From Mariniflexile maritimum (GTDB lineage Bacteria > Bacteroidota > Bacteroidia > Flavobacteriales > Flavobacteriaceae): a stretch of DNA of 64,000 nucleotides. This document shows positions 1 through 8,321 of this stretch, in pieces. The translations under genes and the position numbers were made by a program. The DNA lies in contig NZ_WRPN01000007.1 in assembly GCF_009746565.1 (NCBI RefSeq), positions 62,001-126,000 on the forward strand, given 5' to 3'. Under the pieces are notes generated by a model that saw only the letters and a list, made by a program, of their open reading frames with translations, was not told where the DNA came from and made no database searches. Within the stretch, counting starts at the first letter, position 1, and each line of letters starts with the position of its first letter.

Positions 1-705
1 GGCTTCCCAGTATTTCCCCTAAAATGGACCGACCCAGTAACACAAGAAGTTTCAAGAGGCTATAAAGAAGATGGCTATTTTCCGGAAGCGATGCTGAATT
101 TTTTGGCCTTTTTAGGTTGGAACCCAGGCACGGAACAGGAAATTTTCAATTTAGAAGAATTAATAGATGCCTTTGAATTGGAACGTGTTAATAAATCGGG
201 GGCACGTTTCGACCCCGAGAAAATTAAGTGGTTCAACCACCACTACATGCAAGAGCAAAACGATGATGCATTGGCAGAATTGTTTAAAAGTCAATATTCC
301 GAATTGGCTGAAATTGATGTAAATTATATAGCACTTATTGTTGGTTTAATTAAAGAACGCGCCACCTTTGTTTCCGATTTTTGGGAGTTAAGCTCCTATT
401 TTTTTGAAGCCCCTAAAACCTACGATGAGAAAGCTTCAAAAAAAGCCTTTAAAGAAAATACAGCTTCGTTAATGACCGATTTAAAAAACATCCTTGTCCA
501 TATAGATGAGTTCACGGTTGAAGCACTTCAAAAAGACATTAAAAGTTGGATAACAGATAAGAATATTGGCTTTGGAAACGTGATGATGCCCTTACGTTTG
601 GCGTTGGTGGGCGCTTTGCAAGGCCCCGATGTATTCGATATTATGTTTATGATTGGGAAAGCGGAAACAGTAAAACGGATTGAAACGTTGGTTTTAAGTT
701 TATAA
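1..705 (+). CDS. gltX: Glutamyl-tRNA synthetase, C-terminal part (5' end outside window)
   Basis: Charges tRNA-Glu with glutamate in the cytoplasm. The reading frame is open from base 1 and reads GFPVFPLKWTDP before the first in-frame Met at base 91, so that ATG is internal and the gene starts upstream of the window. In class I GluRS this stretch directly follows the KLSKR (KMSKS) loop, so what remains is the stem-contact region and the helical anticodon-binding domain (SGARFDPEKIKWFNHHYM; the C-terminal helices end in a short conserved tail). glnS lies 4 kb away, so both direct synthetases are present. No clear terminator follows the TAA at 703-705. Confidence 0.93.
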   Translation, partial: GFPVFPLKWTDPVTQEVSRGYKEDGYFPEAMLNFLAFLGWNPGTEQEIFNLEELIDAFELERVNKSGARFDPEKIKWFNHHYMQEQNDDALAELFKSQYSELAEIDVNYIALIVGLIKERATFVSDFWELSSYFFEAPKTYDEKASKKAFKENTASLMTDLKNILVHIDEFTVEALQKDIKSWITDKNIGFGNVMMPLRLALVGALQGPDVFDIMFMIGKAETVKRIETLVLSL

Positions 706-758
706 AATTAGCATCTTAATAAATCTTTCTAAACATAAATTCTTCATTCGTATCCACA

Positions 759-1442
759 TTAAAACGAAATAACAGCTCCCAAAACCAGCATATTTTGGTT
801 GCCTTTAAAACGCGCGCTTCCACCCGAGGTATCTAAATTTTGGGTTTCGAGTTTGTTCAATATATTGGTAAACCCATAAATGTATTGTGCTTTCAGTTTA
901 AAATTTCTAACACCCAATGATGCGCCCACGGCCCCATTCAAATTAAATTGGGAAATATTTGAAATGTCCTTGGCCGTTAAGTTGGTGTAATTGTTAATGT
1001 AATACGTTTCATTACTGGCATCTTTTAGCTCTAGCTTGCTGTTGTATTGCAGCATGGGCCCAAGATCGATGGTAACATAATCGGGAATCACTTTAATGTG
1101 CCCCAAAAAAGCCACTTGTGCAGCAAACAATTTATAGTCAATAAAGGTGTTGTTGGTACTTACAAGCGTTGGTCTTGCGGCAATGCCAATAGAACTTTCG
1201 GAAAGTTGCATGCCAAAACTGATGTTGTACCAACGGTGCGGAATATCAACGGTTGCTGTTAATGCGCCTAAAAAGCCATCGCCTTGTTTCGTGGTGAAAT
1301 TATTGGTAGAAATATCTAGTTTGGTAATAGCTCCGGTAATGCTTATTCCGTTGGTAATATGGTAATTCCCCTTTTGGGAAAAACCTTTTGTAAGGCAACA
1401 AAGCATTATAGCTACAAATAGGGTGAGTTGTGGTTTTTTCAT
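759..1442 (-). CDS. Secreted outer-membrane beta-barrel-like protein, function unknown
   Basis: A 227-residue protein with a Sec signal peptide (MKKPQLTLFVAIMLCCLTKGFSQ, cleavage likely after FSQ). The mature part alternates short amphipathic strands with turns and ends in a hydrophobic residue series (NMLVLGAVISF) with a C-terminal Phe, which fits a small 8- to 10-strand outer-membrane barrel. It stands alone between convergent gltX and the divergent SPFH gene; about 80 bases separate its start from the SPFH start. No catalytic motif is visible and I do not recognise a named family. The barrel call is inferred from strand pattern and C-terminus only. Confidence 0.6.
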   Translation of the reverse strand: MKKPQLTLFVAIMLCCLTKGFSQKGNYHITNGISITGAITKLDISTNNFTTKQGDGFLGALTATVDIPHRWYNISFGMQLSESSIGIAARPTLVSTNNTFIDYKLFAAQVAFLGHIKVIPDYVTIDLGPMLQYNSKLELKDASNETYYINNYTNLTAKDISNISQFNLNGAVGASLGVRNFKLKAQYIYGFTNILNKLETQNLDTSGGSARFKGNQNMLVLGAVISF

Positions 1443-1521
1443 TGTATATTTAGGGGTTCAATATACAACTATAACTTCAATTTAGTTATATATATTTTTT
1501 AACCATTATAAAATACCTATT

Positions 1522-2448
1522 ATGAACCTTTATCTTTTCCCATTTATCCTATTAGGATTGATCATTTTGTTTTCGTCCTTTTTTACCGTAAAGCAACAAA
1601 CTGCCGCTGTAATTGAGCGCTTTGGCAAGTTTTTAAGCATCCGTCATTCCGGTTTGCAATTAAAGATTCCCATTATTGATAAAGTTGCAGGTCGTTTAAG
1701 CCTAAAAATAACACAACTAGATGTAATTGTAGAGACCAAGACCAAAGACGATGTGTTTGTTAAGTTAAAAGTGTCCGTTCAGTATAAGGTTATTAAAGAT
1801 AAGGTAGAAGACGCGTTTTACAAACTAGATTATCCGCACGAACAAATTACAAGTTATGTATTTGACGTAGTACGTGCCGAAGTACCAAAAATGATTTTAG
1901 ATGATGTTTTCTTGAAAAAAGACGATATTGCCATTGCGGTAAAATCGGAATTAAACGATGCCATGATGGAATACGGTTACGACATCATTAAAACCCTGGT
2001 AACCGATATTGACCCAGATGCGCAAGTAAAAGAAGCCATGAACCGCATTAATGCTGCCGATAGAGAAAAAACCGCTGCCCAATACGAAGGGGATGCGGCC
2101 CGTATCTTAATAGTTGAAAAAGCAAAAGCCGAAGCCGAAAGCAAGCGTTTGCAAGGGCAAGGTATTGCCGACCAACGTCGCGAGATTGCCCGCGGTTTGG
2201 AAGAATCTGTTCAAGTATTAAACAAAGTGGGCATCAATTCACAAGAAGCATCGGCTTTAATTGTGGTAACCCAACATTATGATACCCTACAATCCGTTGG
2301 CCAGCACTCAAATAGTAATTTAATCTTACTACCTAATACGCCCCAAGCAGGCAGTAATATGCTAAACGATATGCTTGCCAGTTTCTCGGCCAGTAATCAA
2401 ATTGGTGAAGCTATGAAAGAAGCCAAAGAGAAAAAGAAAAAAGAATAG
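1522..2448 (+). CDS. SPFH/band 7 (stomatin/prohibitin-like) membrane protein
   Basis: A 308-residue slipin/QmcA-type protein. One N-terminal membrane anchor (residues 3-22, LYLFPFILLGLIILFSSFF) is followed by the SPFH domain (about 25-190, with VKQQTAAVIERFGKF and the HEQITSYVFDVVRAEVPKM helix), then an Ala/Glu/Lys-rich coiled coil (about 190-235) and a polar tail ending in a Lys run. Such proteins form large ring or cage oligomers at the membrane and scaffold membrane microdomains or proteases. No NfeD partner gene is adjacent. It is a single-gene unit closed by a perfect hairpin terminator at 2498-2541. Confidence 0.88.
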   Translation: MNLYLFPFILLGLIILFSSFFTVKQQTAAVIERFGKFLSIRHSGLQLKIPIIDKVAGRLSLKITQLDVIVETKTKDDVFVKLKVSVQYKVIKDKVEDAFYKLDYPHEQITSYVFDVVRAEVPKMILDDVFLKKDDIAIAVKSELNDAMMEYGYDIIKTLVTDIDPDAQVKEAMNRINAADREKTAAQYEGDAARILIVEKAKAEAESKRLQGQGIADQRREIARGLEESVQVLNKVGINSQEASALIVVTQHYDTLQSVGQHSNSNLILLPNTPQAGSNMLNDMLASFSASNQIGEAMKEAKEKKKKE

Positions 2449-2497
2449 GTTTTAAAAGACTCCTTTCAACTGTCGTTCAAGACATCTTAAAATGAAA

Positions 2498-2541
2498 CAA
2501 TCTGTTAATCTTTAGTATTCGATTAACAGATTGCTTTTTTT
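2498..2541 (+). terminator. Rho-independent terminator after the SPFH gene
   Basis: A perfect 13-bp stem (CAATCTGTTAATC at 2498-2510, GATTAACAGATTG at 2521-2533) with a 10-base loop is followed by C and seven T on the plus strand, 50 bases after the SPFH stop codon. Confidence 0.88.
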
Positions 2542-2573
2542 AATAACTTCATATTGCATTTTTTTGAGAGTTT

Positions 2574-2783
2574 TTATTTGCACTCTTGCCTATAGCTTTT
2601 GAGCATATCTTCTAGGGTTTCCAAATAATTTTCTAACGCTATCGTATCAACTCTTGTATTGTCCCCACTTGGTATTGTATTTGGGGTTTCATCTAAAAAT
2701 TGATACAACTCAGGATACTTAGTTTTTATTTCTAAGGTAATATTTAATATTTCTTTAAGTAATTTATGTATTGTATCCATCAT
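2574..2783 (-). CDS. Small hypothetical protein (69 aa)
   Basis: A short acidic, helix-rich protein: helix 1 around residues 3-30 (MDTIHKLLKEILNITLEIKT), a Pro/Gly/Thr-rich turn (DETPNTIPSGDNTR), helix 2 around 45-65 (LENYLETLEDMLKSY). No signal peptide or membrane segment. It lies alone, with its stop about 33 bases past the end of the convergent SPFH terminator. Regular codon use and a clean two-helix pattern suggest a real gene. The function is unknown. Confidence 0.6.
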   Translation of the reverse strand: MMDTIHKLLKEILNITLEIKTKYPELYQFLDETPNTIPSGDNTRVDTIALENYLETLEDMLKSYRQECK

Positions 2784-2860
2784 AACTTTATTGTTAAATC
2801 ACTTTTAAATTACTAAAATAAAACAAGTTATAAACTGAATTTTGGTTTTTTATATATTAT

Positions 2861-4018
2861 TTAACTTGAAAACGGATGCCGTTCTTCCCAATTCTGTTTT
2901 GGGTTCATTAAATTAAAAATCTGTTTTAACATAGCGTTCATAAAGCCATTGGTATGTTTTATATAAACCTGCATCTTTATAGCCTGGGCACCAACCGAAC
3001 TTTTTATTTCCATGGCGGTCCGGGCATAAACGATGCTTGAAAATCTGTTCTCAATTCCGTATTTTGCCATATCATAAAGCATGTTCAAATACAATTGATG
3101 GCTATGTTGATGTTCAGAATCGTAACCTAAAAAATAGGTTTCAAGACGCTTGTTGTTCAGCAATAAAGTATAAAATCCAACCAGTTTATCATCCAAATAA
3201 TAACCAAAAACCTTAAAGTTATCGTGCAGGCTTTCCTTTAAACAAGCAAAATGGTTTTCGGGAAGAAAAAAAGAGTTAAACTTGGCATGGTTACATACGT
3301 TTAAGTATAACCCGTGAAGCACTTGCGAATGTTCCCTTATGGCTTCCAAAGTTAATTCCTTGGCTTCAATGTTTCCCAATTTTGTTCTGGCGCGCTTGTA
3401 GCGCAATTTATATTTCTTTTGTAACGCCGAAAAATAATCATGTATGGACAACCATTCTGGTTTTACGGGCATGATCATATTGGGTTGAACCATGACTTTG
3501 TGAAGCTTATTTTTAGTGAAAAAACCACGTTCTAAATGTATGGCATCATCTTCAAAAAAATCTTTAAACATAATGGCCCTTATGGTTTTCCCCTGTTTCT
3601 TCTTGATCTCAATTTTTAATACTTCAACAGCTTCAAAAACCAATTTCAAATAACGTTCGGCCGGTATGTGCTCCTTTTGAAAAAACAATCCGTGTTGTCC
3701 GGTATGCATCAAATTACCAACTACCAAGATATTTCCTTTTAATACTTTTGAAACCGCCTCTTTGATAAACTCTTTAAAACAAGAGACTTTCGTGTTTCTG
3801 AACATATTCTTTAAATAGAGCTGAACACGTTGCAAAATGGCAATACCCACCAATGTTGCTCCATTAAAAATACCAACATAAAAAAGCTGGATGTTATTGG
3901 GTGCGGCATGTTCCAAACACCTTAAATAATTTTTTTGGAGGAACATATCGTGTGCCACAAGAGCATCCCAAGTTTTAGGAAGCGCTTCAACGGTATGGTA
4001 AATTTGATATGAATTCAA
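2861..4018 (-). CDS. GNAT-like acyltransferase (peptidoglycan-biosynthesis/BioF2-type), substrate unknown
   Basis: A 385-residue cytoplasmic protein with the double-GNAT look of FemX/BioF2-like proteins. The N-terminal half (about 1-150) holds strands such as IQLFYVGIFNGATLVGIAIL. A basic linker with YKLRYKRARTKLG (about 205-217) leads to the C-terminal GNAT fold (about 250-350), which contains FKVFGYYLDDKLVGFYTLLLNNKRLETYFLGYDSE and a helix with an HQLYLNMLYDMAKYGIENRF pattern. The gene is monocistronic behind the terminator of the upstream DUF1761 gene. Assignment to an exact substrate is not possible from sequence. Confidence 0.6.
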   Translation of the reverse strand: MNSYQIYHTVEALPKTWDALVAHDMFLQKNYLRCLEHAAPNNIQLFYVGIFNGATLVGIAILQRVQLYLKNMFRNTKVSCFKEFIKEAVSKVLKGNILVVGNLMHTGQHGLFFQKEHIPAERYLKLVFEAVEVLKIEIKKKQGKTIRAIMFKDFFEDDAIHLERGFFTKNKLHKVMVQPNMIMPVKPEWLSIHDYFSALQKKYKLRYKRARTKLGNIEAKELTLEAIREHSQVLHGLYLNVCNHAKFNSFFLPENHFACLKESLHDNFKVFGYYLDDKLVGFYTLLLNNKRLETYFLGYDSEHQHSHQLYLNMLYDMAKYGIENRFSSIVYARTAMEIKSSVGAQAIKMQVYIKHTNGFMNAMLKQIFNLMNPKQNWEERHPFSS

Positions 4019-4031
4019 TGTAGAAATAAAA

Positions 4032-4059
4032 AAGACCGAAGTTAAAACACTTCAGTCTT
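4032..4059 (-). terminator. Terminator of the DUF1761 gene
   Basis: On the minus strand a 10-bp stem with one G-T wobble (AAGACTGAAG / CTTCGGTCTT) and an 8-base loop is followed by a T-rich run. It sits 27 bases downstream of the DUF1761 stop and separates it from the next minus-strand gene. Confidence 0.7.
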
Positions 4060-4085
4060 CATTTTAGTTAAAAGTTTACAAAATA

Positions 4086-4571
4086 TTATTTCCAAGCACA
4101 AATAATGGCGCCCATGATGCCTAAGGTAAAAATCCAATACCCGGCATTAATGAAGATGTATTTGGCGCTTTTACGTTCAAACAAAGCGTTGATGCCTATT
4201 ATGGGCAAAGCCATAAAAATACCGGCCATAACGCCGTGCAAAGCACCGTGCTTTAGGGTTCGATAGGCTTCGGAATAATCGAGCATAAAAGCTTCGTAAG
4301 AAGGCAGTGCTTTTGAGGCATCGCCACCTACCAAACTCAATGCGCCCATTTGATGGATAACCAATGCAGGCATTGCAAATGCCAACATAAACGCTAACAA
4401 AAGTGAGACTATAAAAATTTTAGCCATGTTTCCGCCTTTTAATTGGGACTCGGTTAAGCCCGCAGCATGCATCCAAGCAGTACCAAAAACTTTGGGGTGG
4501 TACCAAATAAAGCCTATGGCCAGAGCCAAAACTGCCGCAACCAAAACGGCATAGATATTTAAAAAATCCAT
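4086..4571 (-). CDS. DUF1761 family integral membrane protein
   Basis: 161 residues with four predicted membrane helices (about 5-25, 50-75, 108-128, 138-158). The N-terminus IYAVLVAAVLALAIGFIWYHPKVFGTAWMHAAGL carries the W-Y-x-P...G-x-x-W signature of the DUF1761 family. A loop of about 30 polar residues joins helices 2 and 3. The biochemical function of the family is not known. It has its own terminator just downstream, so it is probably transcribed alone. Confidence 0.8.
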   Translation of the reverse strand: MDFLNIYAVLVAAVLALAIGFIWYHPKVFGTAWMHAAGLTESQLKGGNMAKIFIVSLLLAFMLAFAMPALVIHQMGALSLVGGDASKALPSYEAFMLDYSEAYRTLKHGALHGVMAGIFMALPIIGINALFERKSAKYIFINAGYWIFTLGIMGAIICAWK

Positions 4572-4627
4572 AAAAACGTTAGTTAATGTTAGTGATTAAA
4601 AGTAATTAAAAAAATAATACGATGGTA

Positions 4628-6637
4628 CTAAAAAGTAATTTCTTGAGCTTCCTTAACCAATATTAAGTTACTGTCCTCTAAAGCATTATTTATAAATTCC
4701 TCAATGTCGGTATTCCTCTGTAAACCGTTCTTAAGCAAAACCCCCAACGAAATAATGGTGGCAATGCGGGTTCCCACTTTTTTGGCAGCGGTGTTAAACA
4801 GGGGTTGCAATTCATCAAAACTAACTTCGTTTGCCAATTGTTGAATTTCTTCTTTAGCCTTTAATTGCTTAGCTTCCGGAAGGTTGGTGTATTTTTTTCC
4901 TAATTGCTGAATCACATCAATGGCTTTTCGTTGTGGTTGCGATGTGTTGTTATTTTGCTGAACAGGCTTGGTTTCCGGTTGCTTTTCTTGTTCTTGTTTC
5001 GCCCACGTATCGCGCAGGCCAACGGTTTTATTGAATACCAATTTTTCTGCGGAAGCATCGCTATCTACATTAAAATAGCCCAAACGTTGAAACTGGAACC
5101 TATCGCCCACTTTCGCACTTTTTAAACTTGGTTCTACAAAAGCCTCCAAAATCTTTAAGGATTCTGGGTTTAAAAATTCCATAAAATCCTTGTCTTGGTG
5201 GCTATCGGGTGCTTCGTCCATAAACAAGCGGTCGTATTCCCTAACTTCCGCTTTAATGGCGTGTTTTATAGACACCCAATGCAAGGTGCCTTTTACTTTT
5301 TTGGAAGTATCTTCCGAATAGGTACAATGAATTTCGGTTATGTTTCCATCAGAATCTTTTACAACACTTTCACCCTTAATGATGTAGGCGTTTTTTAAAC
5401 GCACCTCGTTTCCTAAACTTAAACGGAAATACTTGCTGTTGGCTTCTTCCTTAAAATCGTCTTTTTCAATATATAACTCGCGTGAAAATGGCACTTTTCT
5501 AAAACCGGCACTGTCATCTTCTTGGTTGTTTTCAGCATCCAACCACTCCTCTTTTCCTTCGGGATAATTAGTAATTACCAGTTTAACAGGGTCTAAAACC
5601 GCCATAACGCGGGGTGCGGTTTTGTTTAAATCCTCTCGGATACAGAATTCTAACAGCGACACATCAATGATATTATCGCGTTTGGCAACCCCTACGGTTT
5701 CAACAAACTTTCTAATAGCATTTGGAGTGTAACCCCTGCGGCGCAACCCAGAAATGGTAGGCATTCGTGGGTCGTCCCATCCGCGCACAATGCCATCTTC
5801 CACCAATTTAAGCAACTTACGTTTACTCATAATGGTATAACTTAGGTTTAAGCGCGCAAATTCGCGTTGTTTTGGCCTTATTAAGTTTGGATCTGTAATC
5901 TGGTCTAAAAACCAATCGTAAAGCTCTCTGTGGGGCTTAAATTCCAGCGAACACAACGAATGTGAAATCTGTTCGATATAATCGCTTTCACCATGTGTCC
6001 AGTCGTACATGGGGTAGATGCACCAATCGTTGCCCGTTCTGTGGTGGTGTTTTTTTAAAATGCGGTACATAATAGGGTCGCGCATCAACATATTGGGGTG
6101 CTGCATGCTTATTTTAGCACGTAAAATGTGTGAACCTTCGTGAAATTCGCCCGCTTTCATGCGTTGAAACAGGTCTAAATTTTCGGCAACCGTTCTGTTT
6201 CTGTAAGGGCCATCAATTCCTGGTTGCGTTGGCGTGCCTTTTTGTTCAGCCATCGCTTCACTGGTTTGCGAATCGACATAGGCTTTTCCTTCCTTAATAA
6301 ATTGAACAGCCCAATCGTACAATTGCTGAAAATAGTCTGATGAAAATAATTCCTTATCCCATTTGTAACCTAACCAAGCTACATCTTCCTTAATAGCATC
6401 TACATATTCCTGCTCTTCCTTGGCAGGATTGGTATCATCAAAACGCAGGTTTACGGGCGCGTTGTATTTTTCGCCAAAACCGAAACTAATGCCAATAGCC
6501 TTGGTGTGCCCAATATGCAAATAGCCATTAGGCTCGGGCGGAAACCGGAAACGAAGTTTGCTCTGCGGCATGCCGTTGGCCAAATCTTCTTCTATAATTT
6601 GCTCTAAAAAATTGAGTGATTTTCTTTCTTCAGACAT
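4628..6637 (-). CDS. glnS: Glutaminyl-tRNA synthetase with C-terminal YqeY-like domain
   Basis: Attaches glutamine to tRNA-Gln. The class I HIGH motif is at residues 41-44 (PEPNGYLHIGH) and the KMSKS equivalent MSKRK at about 270-274. The catalytic core is followed by the two beta-barrel anticodon-binding domains (about 340-555). At 669 residues it is some 110 longer than the E. coli enzyme. After a Gln/Asn-rich linker (about 560-580, QQNNNTSQPQ) a helical segment of about 90 residues resembles the YqeY/GatB tail that improves tRNA binding in some GlnRS. folB starts 78 bases away on the other strand. Confidence 0.95.
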   Translation of the reverse strand: MSEERKSLNFLEQIIEEDLANGMPQSKLRFRFPPEPNGYLHIGHTKAIGISFGFGEKYNAPVNLRFDDTNPAKEEQEYVDAIKEDVAWLGYKWDKELFSSDYFQQLYDWAVQFIKEGKAYVDSQTSEAMAEQKGTPTQPGIDGPYRNRTVAENLDLFQRMKAGEFHEGSHILRAKISMQHPNMLMRDPIMYRILKKHHHRTGNDWCIYPMYDWTHGESDYIEQISHSLCSLEFKPHRELYDWFLDQITDPNLIRPKQREFARLNLSYTIMSKRKLLKLVEDGIVRGWDDPRMPTISGLRRRGYTPNAIRKFVETVGVAKRDNIIDVSLLEFCIREDLNKTAPRVMAVLDPVKLVITNYPEGKEEWLDAENNQEDDSAGFRKVPFSRELYIEKDDFKEEANSKYFRLSLGNEVRLKNAYIIKGESVVKDSDGNITEIHCTYSEDTSKKVKGTLHWVSIKHAIKAEVREYDRLFMDEAPDSHQDKDFMEFLNPESLKILEAFVEPSLKSAKVGDRFQFQRLGYFNVDSDASAEKLVFNKTVGLRDTWAKQEQEKQPETKPVQQNNNTSQPQRKAIDVIQQLGKKYTNLPEAKQLKAKEEIQQLANEVSFDELQPLFNTAAKKVGTRIATIISLGVLLKNGLQRNTDIEEFINNALEDSNLILVKEAQEITF

Positions 6638-6715
6638 AAAATGTATTGCAATGGGTAATTAAACAAAAAATATTGGGCAAAATTAGGTAATTTTACCGAC
6701 TTAAAACCGCATCTC

Positions 6716-7078
6716 ATGGGAATTATAAAAGTTGAAAACATTCGTCTATTTTCGCATCATGGCTGCCTAAAGGAAGAGACCAAAATAGGTAGTGAGTATC
6801 GTGTAGATTTGAAAGTTGAAGCGAATTTACAGACCTCGGCAAAAACAGATAAACTTACTGATACTGTGGATTATGTTCTTTTGAACCGAATTGTAAAAGA
6901 AGAAATGGACATACCCTCGCAACTTTTGGAAACGGTTGCAAAACGCATTTTAAACCGTATTTTTAAAGAAGACCAATTGGTAAAAAAAGCAACCGTTTGG
7001 GTACGGAAACTAAACCCGCCCATTGGTGGCGATGTGGCCTGTGTTGCAATAAAAATGACCGAAAAACGTAAAAAATAA
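6716..7078 (+). CDS. folB: Dihydroneopterin aldolase
   Basis: Converts 7,8-dihydroneopterin to 6-hydroxymethyl-dihydropterin and glycolaldehyde in folate synthesis. The 120-residue length fits the family. The start MGIIKVENIRLFSHHGCLKEETKIG carries the family signature L-F-x-x-H-G-C-x-x-E-E. The internal TDTVDYVLLNRIVKEEM and the C-terminal VWVRKLNPPIGGDVACVAI match the tunnel-fold core; Glu21 and a Lys in the VRK segment are the expected substrate contacts. A weak promoter-like TAATTTTAC lies at 6688-6696. tRNA-Cys follows 82 bases downstream behind its own promoter. Confidence 0.93.
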   Translation: MGIIKVENIRLFSHHGCLKEETKIGSEYRVDLKVEANLQTSAKTDKLTDTVDYVLLNRIVKEEMDIPSQLLETVAKRILNRIFKEDQLVKKATVWVRKLNPPIGGDVACVAIKMTEKRKK

Positions 7079-7107
7079 ATTTAAGTTAGAAAACGTATTA
7101 TTTTTTT

Positions 7108-7116
7108 TATATTTGC
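7108..7116 (+). promoter_or_regulatory. Bacteroidetes-type -7 element before tRNA-Cys
   Basis: TATATTTGC matches the TAnnTTTG -7 consensus of the Bacteroidetes primary sigma factor exactly and lies 45 bases upstream of the mature tRNA-Cys 5' end. A clear -33 TTTG is not seen, so the call rests on the -7 element and its position. Confidence 0.5.
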
Positions 7117-7160
7117 ACTCTCAATAAATGTATTGAGATTCCTTTTTTAAAGGAATTTAT

Positions 7161-7231
7161 GGTGTCGTGGCCGAGTGGCTAGGCTCAGCTCTGCAAAAGC
7201 TGCTACAGCGGTTCGAATCCGCTCGACACCT
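7161..7231 (+). tRNA. tRNA-Cys (GCA)
   Basis: A complete cloverleaf: acceptor stem GGTGTCG/CGACACC, D arm GCCGAGTGGCTAGGC, anticodon stem CAGCT/AGCTG enclosing loop CTGCAAA with anticodon GCA, and T arm GCGGTTCGAATCCGC. The discriminator base is T (U73), the main identity base of tRNA-Cys. The 3' CCA is not encoded. The short variable loop and 71-nt length are normal for this isoacceptor. Confidence 0.96.
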
Positions 7232-7235
7232 CTTA

Positions 7236-7268
7236 AACCTTCAACTGTTTGTTGAGGGTTTTTTTTAT
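7236..7268 (+). terminator. Terminator after tRNA-Cys
   Basis: CCTTCAAC / GTTGAGGG (8 bp with one G-T pair) around a TGTTT loop is followed by about nine T, five bases after the tRNA. A degenerate echo (CTTGTTGAAGGTTTTTATC) follows about 55 bases later. Confidence 0.8.
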
Positions 7269-7383
7269 GGTAAATTTTTAAGAAAAATTAATTAAAGGAT
7301 AGCACTGCTTGTTGAAGGTTTTTATCGTGAATTAATTAAACCCTGAATTCGATTAATAAATTGATAAATGACCCCGTTACCTA

Positions 7384-7412
7384 TCCTGCAAGGTTTTAAA
7401 AACCTTGTAGGT
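7384..7412. repeat. Palindromic element with CCTGCAAGG / CCTTGTAGG arms
   Basis: CCTGCAAGGTTTT is followed at once by AAAAACCTTGTAGG, giving a near-perfect inverted repeat of about 13 bp with one mismatch and almost no loop. It lies in non-coding DNA between convergent units. It looks like one unit of a dispersed intergenic repeat, but no second copy was found in this window. Confidence 0.5.
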
Positions 7413-7535
7413 ATGTTTTTGGTTGCATCAAGTATTTATACCGATACTTCACAAAACATAGTGTTATTTCATTAAGAATACGGGATTTGCCTAAAGACTT
7501 CCAATTACTGCTAGATATATATAGAAATTGTTATA

Positions 7536-8213
7536 TTAAATAGGGCTTATCTTTTCCAGTTTTTCTTTTATGAGTTCCTTTTCCTTTGGAAAAAAACCTT
7601 GAATTAAAAGCAACACGCCAAAACCTAGGATAACCAAGGCGATTATTTTTTTGGTTTTAAATATAATACGTGGTGTTAAGCGGCTCTTCAGTTTTTTGGC
7701 TAGGAGCATTTTAATTAAATCGACTAAAAAGTAAACAATGAGTATGGTGCTTAAAAATACAAAAACCCCGTCTTTTGAACTGGTAATGGAATTGGCTATA
7801 ACAATAAACGCTACCCAGCCCAATAAAACGCCTATATTGATGAAATTGAGCAGAAATCCTTTTAAAAATAGTTTTCCGTAGCCTCGTTTAATTTCAATTT
7901 TATGATATTCCCTAACAATTGTTCGAAACGACTTCGATGCCTTGATAAATGAAATAAACCCGTATGTAACCAACAATACCCCTCCGAAGATTAAAAAACT
8001 AGGGTCGTCCTTTATGGTTTCCAAAAGTTTATTGGTACTAAAAAAAGCCACCAGAATGAAAAAAATATCGGCCAACATCACACCGCAATCAAAAATCAAG
8101 GCACTTTTAAAGCCTTTTGTAGCGCTGGTTTCAAGAAGCACAAAAAAAACCGGCCCAATAGTGAACGCTAATATAATTCCAAAGGGAACGGCGGCTAAAA
8201 TATCATCAAACAT
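7536..8213 (-). CDS. LysE/RhtB-family exporter
   Basis: 225 residues with about six membrane helices. The N-terminus AAVPFGIILAFTIGPVFFVLLETSATKGFKSALIFDCGVMLADIFFI carries the LysE signature (G-x-x-x-A-x-x-I-G-P-x-x-x-x-x-x). The middle has a cytoplasmic basic loop (about 75-110, KASKSFRTIVREYHKIEIKRGYGK) and the C-terminus is Lys/Glu-rich. The family exports amino acids or related small solutes by proton exchange; the substrate here cannot be read from sequence. It stands alone between the terminator of the glucan locus and the tRNA-Cys spacer. Confidence 0.85.
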   Translation of the reverse strand: MFDDILAAVPFGIILAFTIGPVFFVLLETSATKGFKSALIFDCGVMLADIFFILVAFFSTNKLLETIKDDPSFLIFGGVLLVTYGFISFIKASKSFRTIVREYHKIEIKRGYGKLFLKGFLLNFINIGVLLGWVAFIVIANSITSSKDGVFVFLSTILIVYFLVDLIKMLLAKKLKSRLTPRIIFKTKKIIALVILGFGVLLLIQGFFPKEKELIKEKLEKISPI

Positions 8214-8247
8214 AAACTATTTTAAGGTTTACTACAAAGTAAAGAAA

Positions 8248-8278
8248 AAAAGGCGTGTTAAACCATAACACGCCTTTT
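8248..8278 (-). terminator. Terminator of the beta-glucan utilisation operon
   Basis: A perfect 13-bp stem (AAAAGGCGTGTTA / TAACACGCCTTTT) with a 5-base loop. On the minus strand it is followed by TTTTTTCTTT. It lies 43 bases past the GH3 stop codon and ends the seven-gene locus. Confidence 0.9.
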
Positions 8279-8321
8279 AAACTGCAATAAAACTAAACTA
8301 CTTGAATGAAAATTTTTCTAT

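Larger units (their letters stand above)
7232..7535. other. Intergenic region without genes, tRNA-Cys to LysE
   Basis: About 300 bases. It holds the tRNA terminator, a degenerate second copy of that terminator with the following AATTAATTAAA, and one palindromic element at 7384-7412. No open frame with coding character was seen. Confidence 0.6.

Noticed and set aside
91-705. The ATG at 91 as the start of a 204-residue protein.
   Set aside because: The frame is open and conserved back to base 1 and encodes GluRS sequence, so the gene begins outside the window.
7300-7350. The second TTGTTGAAGG as a true terminator or a duplicated attachment site.
   Set aside because: The stem partner is missing and no mobile gene lies nearby; it looks like a decayed copy of the tRNA terminator.
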